Of a DNA stretch of 64,000 bases, positions 43,706 through 50,860 are shown one piece after another. The stretch comes from Nonomuraea muscovyensis (GTDB taxonomy: Bacteria > Actinomycetota > Actinomycetes > Streptosporangiales > Streptosporangiaceae), in NCBI RefSeq assembly GCF_014207745.1, contig NZ_JACHJB010000003.1, positions 372,001 through 436,000 of the forward strand, given 5' to 3'. A program made the position numbers and the translations under genes. A model generated the notes under the pieces. That model saw nothing but the letters and a program-made list of their open reading frames with translations. It ran no database searches and was not told the DNA's origin. Numbering within the stretch: the stretch's first letter is position 1; every line of letters starts with the position of its first letter.

Positions 43706-44175
43706 CCGGCACCAGCACCGAACAAGACCGCCGATGGCTGCTCACCGCGATCGACCTCTCCCACCAGTGCCCACCATCGCAAACGGCTTTCTCAGTCGGC
43801 GCGGTCATCGTCGACGAGCACGGCAACGAGATCAGCCGCGGCTACTCGCGTGAGACGGACGACCACGTCCACGCGGAGGAGTCAGCTCTAGCCAAGGTCT
43901 CTGCAGACGACTCCCGCCTCAAGACAGCCACCATCTACAGCTCCCTGGAGCCCTGCACCCAACGCCGATCACGCCCGAGAACCTGCACACAACTCATCCT
44001 CGGCGCAGGCATCCCCCGCGTAGTCACAGCCTGGAAAGAACCGCCGACCTTCGTCATCGACGCCAACGGCACCGAAGCCCTGACCGCCGCAGGCGTCACG
44101 GTCATCACACTCCCGGAACTTGCCGATGCCGCGCGTGCCGCCAACACACATCTGCTCGGGGGCCAGGGCTCATAG
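43702..44175 (+). CDS. CDA/RibD-type deaminase
   Basis: 157 residues. Zinc-site motifs are HAE at 57-59 (proton-shuttle Glu E59) and PC...C with C85 and C95 in SLEPCTQRRSRPRTCTQLIL. The family pattern is HAE and PCxxx…C, here with a longer 9-residue spacer between the two cysteines, like RibD/dCMP-type deaminases. It would deaminate an amino-pyrimidine or nucleotide. It is coupled to the reductase. Substrate unknown. Confidence 0.8.
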   Translation: MTGTSTEQDRRWLLTAIDLSHQCPPSQTAFSVGAVIVDEHGNEISRGYSRETDDHVHAEESALAKVSADDSRLKTATIYSSLEPCTQRRSRPRTCTQLILGAGIPRVVTAWKEPPTFVIDANGTEALTAAGVTVITLPELADAARAANTHLLGGQGS

Positions 44176-44683
44176 TGCCCGAGGGACTTGCCGAATTGTT
44201 CTCATAGGTGATCAAGCGGCGGCGCGGCGCGCCGCCGTACCCCCGGCCCTCCGCCCGCCCGCCGTCCGGGCGTGCGGCCTGGGGGCCGGTCCCGGACGGC
44301 GGCGGGACACCGGGCCGGGCACCGCACGCCAGCCCCGCCGTACTGACCGAACGCACCGACCGGGGTTGCCACGCCGCCGCACAGATGCAGCCCTACGATC
44401 GCCACTGCGTGGTCGGTCGCCGTAGATTGCTGGGGGCGATCGACGATCCGTGCTTCGTTCCTCAGCACGGCTCACCGAGCAACGTAGTCGCGGTCCGTCT
44501 CCAAACGGAGCCATACGCCAGCCGGCTGCGATGCGCAGGCCCGTAATTGCAGACATGCGGCCTGATCGCTGAGGCGAGCAGTCAGGTCGTACGCGCCGCA
44601 TCCGCATGGGAGGGGCTGGTGATGAGCCGGAACGCAAGGTGTTCTGTCGAAAGGCCCGGATGTTTCTCGGAGGGGATGATCGC
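44176..44683. other. Structured non-coding segment of the AICE
   Basis: No supported gene. It holds GGCGGCGCG-G-CGCGCCGCC (44218-44236, perfect) and a 12-bp perfect stem CCGCCGTCCGGG (44259-44270) / CCCGGACGGCGG (44291-44302). The 20-base loop of the latter contains CGGCC/GGCCG. Function could be a transcription terminator for the cargo, a double-strand or transfer (clt) origin, or both. Confidence 0.55.
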
Positions 44684-45133
44684 ATGAATCCTGCGGAGAT
44701 TGTCGTCGGCCGAGGCAGGGAGTCCGATCATGTACTCATCCAGGTTCGCAGTCGTATGCACCCTGGCTCTACCGACTTCTGGGATGGAAACTGGCTGACC
44801 TCTCCCATCCATGTGCGGGTCGGTGGGTTCACGGCCAGAATCAACGCGGGCCTTCGGGTCGATGAGCTCCGCGACTTCCGAGTGGCCTTGGAACGCGTCT
44901 ACGCAGAGGTCAAAGGAAGCGCCACCCTGTCCTCCATGGAGCATTGGATAGAGCTCACCGCCGAATGCCATCCCACCGGTTCTCTGTCCATCTCCGGGAC
45001 TTTGGCTGATGATCCCGGGATGAGGAACACTCTTGACTTCGTGATCGAAGGCTTGGACCAGACAGACATCCCGCCGCTCGTGGACGCGCTTGTTGCTGTT
45101 GAGGAGCGATTCCCCATCCTGGGCCGCGAGTGA
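44684..45133 (+). CDS. WapI-type immunity-like protein
   Basis: 149 residues from ATG 44684 with GGAGGGG upstream. DFWDGNWLTSPIHVRVGGFT, then LRVDELRDFRVALERVYAEV and LDQTDIPPLVDALVAVEERF. This pattern (W-DGNWL start, arm of helix, DQTxL-P end) fits small actinobacterial proteins named WapI-family immunity protein. A cognate toxin is not visible in the element. An alternative is a plain unknown protein. It is the last gene before attR. Confidence 0.55.
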   Translation: MNPAEIVVGRGRESDHVLIQVRSRMHPGSTDFWDGNWLTSPIHVRVGGFTARINAGLRVDELRDFRVALERVYAEVKGSATLSSMEHWIELTAECHPTGSLSISGTLADDPGMRNTLDFVIEGLDQTDIPPLVDALVAVEERFPILGRE

Positions 45134-45141
45134 CAGCTTCG

Positions 45142-45163
45142 GGGAGCCACCTTGGGAGCCACC
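45142..45163 (+). repeat. Right arm-type integrase binding site (candidate)
   Basis: 22 bp identical and co-oriented with 33827-33848: two GGGAGCCACC units separated by TT, ending 103 bases before attR. Confidence 0.6.
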
Positions 45164-45266
45164 CGTGCGGACGATCATGAACTCAGCCGGACGACGCTGA
45201 ACGCCTAGCGTCCTGGCAACCAGCGCTGCGAACGATCCTGAACAGTCGTGGACATCGTTTGGGGAC

Positions 45267-45313
45267 CTTGTAAACAGAAGGTCAGGGGTTCGATTCCCCT
45301 CGTCGGCTCTGCA
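45267..45313 (+). repeat. attR core of the AICE (47 bp)
   Basis: Copy of 33700-33746, i.e. the 3' part of tRNA-Thr from the anticodon loop onward. It has no 5' half, so it is not a functional tRNA. It marks the right end of the element. Confidence 0.95.
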
Positions 45314-45317
45314 GTTC

Positions 45318-45350
45318 AAAGGCCCTTCAGGGTGATCCTGGAGGGCCTTT
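45318..45350 (+). terminator. Original chromosomal terminator of tRNA-Thr
   Basis: AAAGGCCCTTCAGG pairs with CCTGGAGGGCCTTT (one wobble) around a 5-base loop, followed by GTTG. It is placed relative to attR just as the element's own hairpin is placed relative to attL. Before insertion this was the tRNA terminator. Confidence 0.8.
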
Positions 45351-45587
45351 GTTGATCTCCGACAGCAGCTTCCTACAACCCTCTCCGGCTTCTGCCGCCC
45401 CTTCCCGCGATGATCTTTCCCTCGCCATGGTCGACGGAGGTCAAGCTCGATTGTTGATGAGGTGGCGCGTGAGGCGCACTTGCTCCATCGGCAGCTGCTC
45501 GACGACGTCCCCCGACGGGTCCGCGTTGAGTCCTGCGGAGAGCGGTGAACAGGTGAGCGGGACGGGGCTGTCCAGGTCGGCGACGGC

Positions 45588-45926
45588 ATGGCCGCGCAGA
45601 TCCGCAGCGCCCTGGTCCTCTACCGTCCGATCACGGGCGTGGAGAACGTCGAGCTCAGGCTGCACGACACGATCCTGTACAACTCGATCTACCGCGCCGA
45701 CGACGAGTATCTGATCAACACCCGCATGTACGGCACCCGCGCCGGAAACGCCCCCGTGCTGCACCTCACCGCCCGCCCCACCTCCGGCACGCCCACTTCG
45801 AGCACGGAGTCCCGCGAGGTCAGATGGGTGCCCCGCAACGAGGTCCTGTCCCTGCCCATGGCCACCTCGATGCGGCTGCGCATCGAGCACTACCTCTCCG
45901 GCACCGGCCTGCCGCACATCGGCTGA
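45588..45926 (+). pseudogene. Chimeric fragment: DUF5919-like part joined to a Nudix C-terminus
   Basis: The first half, IRSALVLYRPITGVENVELR, then LHDTILYNSIYRADDEYLIN, resembles the C-terminal domain of HTH/DUF5919 regulators. From about 45785 on, SREVRWVPRNEVLSLPMATS, then MRLRIEHYL, is the C-terminal end of a Nudix hydrolase. Neither protein has its N-terminal part and the Nudix box is missing. It appears to be a deletion fusion. A start at 45588 is only the first ATG. Confidence 0.6.
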
Positions 45927-45958
45927 ACCCCATCCCGGGTCGGCTATTTTGATCCACT

Positions 45959-46609
45959 ATGACCGCAGCCGGCTTCCTCGAAACGACCCGCGACGCCTAC
46001 ACCGCGAGGGCGGCCGAGTACAGCGAGCTGTTCCGCGATTTTCTCGCGGACCAGCCGCTGGACCGAGCCCTCATCGACACCTTCGCCGACCTGGTGAAGG
46101 CGACGGGCGCCGGGCCGATCGCCGACCTGGGGTGCGGTCCGGGACACTACACGGCCTACCTCCAGGCGCGGGGGCTCCCCGTGTTCGGGATCGACCTGTC
46201 GCCGGGGATGATCGAACAGGCCCGCCAGGAGCATCCCGGCCTCCGGTTCGAGGTCGGCTCCATGTTCGCGCTGGACCTGGCGGACGCCGGCGTCGGTGGC
46301 GTCTTCAGCCACTACTCGATCATCCACACCCCGCCCGAGCGGGTGCACGAGCTGTTCGACGAGTTCACCCGCGTCCTCGCGCCCGGCGGGCACGTGCTGC
46401 TCTCCTTCTCGGCGACCGACGACCCGTCGCAATTGGCCGAGCCGTACGACCACGCCGTCTCGCTGGCCTACCGGTGGTCCACCGACATGATCTCCGCCAT
46501 GCTCCGCGAGCGGGACATCATCGAGACCGCCCGCCTGATCTTCCCTGGGGATCAGGACACGACGCGCGGCTTCCCGAGAGTGTTCCTGCTGGGCGGCAAG
46601 ACCGGCTGA
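45959..46609 (+). CDS. Class I SAM-dependent methyltransferase
   Basis: 216 residues. Motif I IADLGCGPGHYTAYL, motif II VFGIDLSPGMIEQAR, motif III VGGVFSHYSIIHTPPERVHE and post-III VLAPGGHVLLSFS. Methyltransf_25/11-type small-molecule enzyme; substrate unknown. No clear ribosome site. It appears monocistronic in the decayed zone beyond attR. Confidence 0.85.
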   Translation: MTAAGFLETTRDAYTARAAEYSELFRDFLADQPLDRALIDTFADLVKATGAGPIADLGCGPGHYTAYLQARGLPVFGIDLSPGMIEQARQEHPGLRFEVGSMFALDLADAGVGGVFSHYSIIHTPPERVHELFDEFTRVLAPGGHVLLSFSATDDPSQLAEPYDHAVSLAYRWSTDMISAMLRERDIIETARLIFPGDQDTTRGFPRVFLLGGKTG

Positions 46610-46963
46610 CGCCGACGCTCCAAGGCAGTCGTCACAGCCTCGACCGCGGCGAGGATGCACGGCGTCGCCGCGGTGATCGAACGGGAGACGAGGTGCTCGC
46701 GGCCGTAGCGGGAGTGGATCTCGGCCAGCCGGTCCCGGACGTCCAGGTGCCGGCCATCAGGGTCGGTGGTCATGTCGCAGTACGCCCGCGCCCACGCTAG
46801 GTCGGGCCGCTCGGTGTCGAACTCGGCCGCCAGGACGTGGAACAGCTTCCGCGCCTCGTTGTCCGCGCACGAGTGGTACGCCACCAGCGGCACAGCCGAT
46901 CCTCGGCCCCGGCCACGTCCCGCAGGTAGCGGGCGCCGTCGAGCATGTCGGCAACAGCGTCAC
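46600..46963 (-). pseudogene. HD-domain protein fragment (frameshifted)
   Basis: One frame gives ADMLDGARYLRDVAGAEDRL near 46890-46960. The next frame continues LVAYHSCADNEARKLFHVLA, then AWARAYCDMTTDPDGRHLDV and RDRLAEIHSRYGREHLVSRS to the end near 46600. The pieces fit the second half of a small actinobacterial HD phosphohydrolase-like protein. The HD start is absent and one indel near 46895 breaks the frame. Confidence 0.55.
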
Positions 46964-47232
46964 AGCGGGGGCGACGAGGCCGATGGGGGCAGGCGCACGG
47001 TCACCGTCAGTCCGCCTTCCTCGCGCGGTTCGGCCAGCACCGTGCCCTTGTGGGCTTGGGCCGTGGCGCGCACGATGGACAGGCCCAGCCCGGTGCCGCG
47101 GTCGGAGCGCACCCGGTCGGTCCGCAGGCGGCGGAATGGCTCGAAGATCGCTTCCAGGTCGTACGCGGGCACGACCGGGCCGGTGTTGGCCACGGACAGC
47201 TCCGCTTCGCCATCGCTGAGCCTGGTGGTCAC
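46960..47232 (-). pseudogene. Histidine-kinase C-terminal fragment
   Basis: 90 residues: ELSVANTGPVVPAYDLEAIF, then EPFRRLR and GTGLGLSIVRATAQAHKGTV. These are the G1, F and G2 boxes of a HATPase_c domain. The HisKA and sensor parts are missing, and the upstream frame is occupied by an unrelated membrane-protein gene. It is therefore a truncated kinase. Confidence 0.7.
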
Positions 47233-47278
47233 CCAGACCTCGCCGCCCTCTGCCGGGGTTTCGGGCGACGTGACTTGC

Positions 47279-47707
47279 TCAGGAACGACCGCGGGGGTGT
47301 CGCCTGGCGGCGATGTTCGCCGTAATGAGCAGCCCGGCAGGGATGGCTGTGAGAAGGAAACCGCTCGGCCCGATCAGGCTGACGGCCAGTGCTCCCCAGG
47401 CGAGGAGCGCCCCGCCGACATACCCGGGAACGTGTTGTCCCTGCCGTCCCGCTCGCGCCACCAGTAGCCCCAGCAGCACCAGCACCACGACGAACCCACC
47501 GGGCAGCGCCCAGAACGTCGCCACCGAGTCGCTGTCCGCGGCGCGGTTGCGCAGGTCCCCGGCCAGCCAACTGGACCAGGGTGCGAGGCTGGCGAACGCG
47601 GCGGTGTGCGCCACGGCGATCAGGATCATGGTGCGGCCGGCCCAGATGGTGAGCCGACTCGGGGGTGCGGACAATGCAGGTGGGGAGGCCGCGGATGTGG
47701 TGCTCAT
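47279..47707 (-). CDS. DUF6463-like small membrane protein
   Basis: 142 residues from ATG 47707 (MSTTSAASPPALSAPPSRLT). Four hydrophobic segments: LTIWAGRTMILIAVAHTAAF, FWALPGGFVVVLVLLGLLVA, GYVGGALLAWGALAVSLIGP and LLTAIPAGLLITANIAARR. Length and topology agree with the DUF6463 family of unknown role. The start is chosen from homology-like onset. Confidence 0.6.
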   Translation of the reverse strand: MSTTSAASPPALSAPPSRLTIWAGRTMILIAVAHTAAFASLAPWSSWLAGDLRNRAADSDSVATFWALPGGFVVVLVLLGLLVARAGRQGQHVPGYVGGALLAWGALAVSLIGPSGFLLTAIPAGLLITANIAARRHPRGRS

Positions 47708-47937
47708 GGTTGCCAGCTTCTCTGGTTCGCGGTCCGGGGTGCTCCCCCGCAGGAGGGATGCGGCTCCCTCGCTCCGGGGAGTGGCGCACAGGTGGGGCGC
47801 CTGCGGTCGCAGCCGTGGCCGGCTCTTTCGCCAGCTGCCAGACTTCGCCGCCTTCTGGGCGAGCATCGCGGACCCTTTGACGCCGGTCGCGCCACCTGCG
47901 CACAGCGAGTCCGTGAGGGGAGGCGGTTCATCCACGA

Positions 47938-48438
47938 TCAATGGCAGCGAAGATCCCAGCTCGGGTCGTGGAAGTTGTCCTGCAGCTCAACAATGATCAA
48001 CTTGTCATCAAAAGTCAGAGTATTGGATGGGTTTTTCGAAGGTGTCCAGACGACGACAGAAACACCTCCCCCTGCGATGCCGATTCTCGCGGCCTCGTAG
48101 TGACGTACGACCTCGTCCACTGACCGCTTCGTCTGCAGGTTGAACCTGACACGGTAGTCGCAGTGGTTGCTGTTGCCTCGCAGGGCCACTGACGCGTCCA
48201 CCTCGTCGTCGGAGAACCGGGTCTCCGATGGGAGGGGATGGCTCAGAACGCGGCCGACGAGGCCGTCGAGCTGGCGATCGTGGGTCCACTGAGGCGCCAT
48301 GACCAGCACGAACAGCAAGACGAACGGTACTGCGATCAGCGCCGAGCGCCGCCAACGCCGTCTTCCCGTCGCCGTCGCCGGTCGCTGTGGGTCGCTGCTG
48401 TGGTCCTGCGGGGGACTCGGCATGCCTTCCATGGTCAT
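47938..48438 (-). CDS. Membrane-anchored hypothetical protein
   Basis: 166 residues from ATG 48438. A basic cytoplasmic N-terminus (TGRRRWRRS), one transmembrane helix (about 33-50, ALIAVPFVLLFVLVMAP), then an extracytoplasmic domain: SVALRGNSNHCDYRVRFNLQ, then TKRSVDEVVRHYEAARIGIA and a terminal Cys. Two cysteines could form a disulfide. No family recognised. Confidence 0.65.
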   Translation of the reverse strand: MTMEGMPSPPQDHSSDPQRPATATGRRRWRRSALIAVPFVLLFVLVMAPQWTHDRQLDGLVGRVLSHPLPSETRFSDDEVDASVALRGNSNHCDYRVRFNLQTKRSVDEVVRHYEAARIGIAGGGVSVVVWTPSKNPSNTLTFDDKLIIVELQDNFHDPSWDLRCH

Positions 48439-48759
48439 GCACCATGCATGACGTGATCAAGAGAGCCCGCGAGGCGGGCCGGCGCCGTTCAGCATGGACC
48501 GCACACAGGCGTTGACCTGCGGTGAACGGTCCGGAACGACTCGAACTGGATCTTTTGACCGCTGGGTCGTCCGACGAGAACCTCTTTCAGGTGCCGTCGT
48601 CGATGCGGCGTGTACCTCGGTCATCCGCCCGCGCATGGTCCTGGCGTTCCTGCGACCCGCGAAGAACTCATCCATTGGCGTACGCCGCGATACGGGGAGC
48701 GGCTCTGGGAACGTCGTGGGCGTGCAGCCAGCAGTGCAGCTACGCCTCATGCCCAGCGG
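48439..48759. other. Intergenic region without recognised gene
   Basis: Frames crossing it are short and low-complexity on both strands. No hairpin or repeat stood out. Confidence 0.5.
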
Positions 48760-49311
48760 CTACCTGAGACCCGTGTCCCCTTCCGTCGTGGGCACCCAGT
48801 AGCGACGCTTCTGCGCGGTGATGTCGAGAAGCTCGCCACCGTTGGCTTCGATAACCCGCTGGGAAGCGGTATTCGTCCGGTCACACATCACCAGCGCCCG
48901 AGAGATGCCCAACAATCGCGCGATCGGCAGCGCCGCCGCGAGCATCGCCGTCGCGTGCCCCTGACGACGTGCGCTGGGGCGCACGTCATAACCGATATGA
49001 CCACCGATCTCCATCAACGCCGGGGTGAGCCGATGACGGATGGCCAGTCTGCCCAGAAATTGCTCGCCGTCGACCCACCACAGCGTGGTCATCGGCACGA
49101 AACCGCTTCGTACGCCCGTTTGGGTCCGCTCGCCGAGCACACGCGCGACATATGCCTCGAAGTTCCATGCGTCTGCCAGAGCTTGCGGATCGACGTCGTC
49201 GACGAACCAAGGAGCCGGGTAGTCACGGTCGGCCCGAAACTCAGCCACCGCTGCTAGAAACGACTTCCGCAACCCGGTCGTTGGATCGATGAACCCTGGC
49301 ATGACGACCAT
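48760..49311 (-). CDS. GNAT-family acetyltransferase
   Basis: 183 residues from ATG 49311 (another ATG at 49302). MPGFIDPTTGLRKSFLAAVA start; acetyl-CoA site IGYDVRPSARRQGHATAML (motif A), then ISRALVMCDRTNTASQRVIE and ANGGEL. Typical of YesJ-like acetyltransferases acting on small molecules. It stands alone. Confidence 0.85.
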   Translation of the reverse strand: MVVMPGFIDPTTGLRKSFLAAVAEFRADRDYPAPWFVDDVDPQALADAWNFEAYVARVLGERTQTGVRSGFVPMTTLWWVDGEQFLGRLAIRHRLTPALMEIGGHIGYDVRPSARRQGHATAMLAAALPIARLLGISRALVMCDRTNTASQRVIEANGGELLDITAQKRRYWVPTTEGDTGLR

Positions 49312-49338
49312 GATCCCGCGAGCGTATCCGCGGCTCAA

Positions 49339-49861
49339 CCTTGCCGCGAGACCCTTTCATGCAAAGTCGTCCTGGCGCGTAAACACGAAGAACTCATGCT
49401 TTGGGTGCGGGCGACACCCGCAGTCGAATTGGCCCTGTGCGCCTGTCGCGGCATACGCCCTGAGCGTCCTGCTGGGCCTCTCCCGCCCCGGCTTCGGGCG
49501 CCACGGGTGCCGGGGGACGACTGCGCCCTGGCGACGGCGCCGCCGCCACCCGTCATGCTGATCGACGCCAGCTCCAGTCTGGCTGCGTGATGTCATCAGG
49601 GCCCGGGGGCGACATCCGGCAACGGTGGGTTCAGGAAACGGCTGGGACAGATGGGCTGCCCAGCACAGCACCCCCATGTAGGAGCTGCGGTGAGTGCTCC
49701 AGGAGGGGCGGCTGCCTCGCTGGTCGCGCGGGCGTCATACGGGGGTGCCGAGGGTGATGCCGGCGGATACGTGGGCCTCCGCCGAATACACATAGTGCCC
49801 TCAGGGGGCATTGACGTGATCGTTTATGGTGCTGGAGCCTGGTGTTCGTCTCATCGAAAGG
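49339..49861. other. Intergenic region without recognised gene
   Basis: About 520 bases. Several short frames exist on both strands, all Arg/Pro/Ala-rich with no conserved-looking segment. The final part must carry the promoter for the membrane-protein gene at 49868. Confidence 0.5.
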
Positions 49862-49867
49862 GTGTGT

Positions 49868-50860
49868 GTGGATAGCGACCGTTATGGCAGGTTCGCCGTA
49901 GTCATCGCGTCCCTCGTGCTGTTACCCATCATTCTGGAGATGATCTCCTGGTACATCGAGCGGGAGGACTACAGCGTCTCCCGTGCGATCACCGTCATCG
50001 GCGTGATCACCGCGCTGGCGGCGCTGGCCCTGGTCCTCGGCCGGATCCGGGCTCGCCTGCCGGTCCTCCTCGTCGCGGCGATGACCATGACCGCGGTGGC
50101 CGAAGGTGTCCTGGGGTTCGTCGCCGCCTTCGGCCCGGTCTGGTGGCAGGGCGGTCTCAGGGCGGAGTTGCTCGGCCTCACCACCGCCGGGGTGAGCGCG
50201 TTCACCGTGGCGACGGGTGTCTACCTGATGCTTCTGTACGGCAAGGGGCTCTACCTGCCGCACCTTGTCTCCCCGTACGGGCCGGCGCCGACGGCCACCA
50301 AGCGGAAGGTCATCGGCGAGTCGGAGATCCTGATCAGGACCGTGCCCGGCGAGGGCGCGTCGCTGGAGAAGGCGCTCGACGTGTGCGTGGCGATGCTCGA
50401 CCAGAACGACCTGCACTTCGTCGGCTACTTCACCAGCGAGCGGTGCCGGTTCTACGCCGACGTCCTCGATGACGCCGATCTGGCCCATTTCTTCCATGAC
50501 ACCACGCAGGAGCAGCGCAGAGAGCTGTACCTGCGGGCCGGCAAGCAGCTGCAGTGGCTGAACACGCGGCTCGACCGGCAGTTCACCGAGATCGAGAGCG
50601 GGGTTCTGATCAGGACCGTGCTCGACGTGGAACGCGGTGCCCTCTACTTCTACTGGATCGATTCCGGCCGCTATCTCCTCGGCGTGACGCTGGACCAACG
50701 CAAAGTCGACGTGGCCGACGACAAGATGGCCCAACTCGTGGACATCATCCGTGGGCACTTCACACTGCCTCCGATCAACCAGCGCGAGAAGGCCCCGAAA
50801 TCGAAAGGGCATCTGCGTCCCCTGCCGGGAGGTGAGCAGTGGTCCGAATCGGGTTCCTGA
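49868..50860 (+). CDS. Membrane protein with novel C-terminal cytoplasmic domain
   Basis: 330 residues from GTG 49868, seven bases after GAAAGGG. Four transmembrane helices in the first 125 residues (VVIASLVLLPIILEMISWYI; AITVIGVITALAALALVLG; LPVLLVAAMTMTAVAEGVLG, then FVAAF; AGVSAFTVATGVYLMLLYG). A soluble part of 190 residues follows: ALDVCVAMLDQNDLHFVGYF, then YLRAGKQLQWLNTRLDRQFT and LYFYWIDSGRYLLGVTLDQR. No family recognised. It overlaps the antiporter-like gene by 22 bases, so the two proteins likely act together. Confidence 0.7.
   Translation: MDSDRYGRFAVVIASLVLLPIILEMISWYIEREDYSVSRAITVIGVITALAALALVLGRIRARLPVLLVAAMTMTAVAEGVLGFVAAFGPVWWQGGLRAELLGLTTAGVSAFTVATGVYLMLLYGKGLYLPHLVSPYGPAPTATKRKVIGESEILIRTVPGEGASLEKALDVCVAMLDQNDLHFVGYFTSERCRFYADVLDDADLAHFFHDTTQEQRRELYLRAGKQLQWLNTRLDRQFTEIESGVLIRTVLDVERGALYFYWIDSGRYLLGVTLDQRKVDVADDKMAQLVDIIRGHFTLPPINQREKAPKSKGHLRPLPGGEQWSESGS

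Larger units (their letters stand above)
33747..45313. mobile_element. AICE (pSAM2-type integrative conjugative element) in tRNA-Thr(TGT)
   Basis: About 11.6 kb between 47-bp direct repeats that duplicate the 3' half of tRNA-Thr. It holds the full AICE set: tyrosine integrase next to attL, excisionase, RepSA-type rolling-circle initiator, FtsK/TraB-type translocase, Pra-like activator and GntR/UTRA repressor. Cargo is an XRE-TPR regulator plus a reductase/deaminase pair and an immunity-like gene. All core genes are intact, so the element is probably able to excise. Arm-type repeats lie near both ends. No separate spread (spd) cluster is evident apart from small membrane and unknown proteins. 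Confidence 0.9.

Noticed and set aside
45267..45313. A second tRNA-Thr gene
   Set aside because: Only the 3' part from the anticodon loop is present; there is no D arm or 5' acceptor strand. It is attR.
49357..49811. Short frames in the 49.3-49.86 kb gap
   Set aside because: Low-complexity, no ribosome sites and no conserved pattern.
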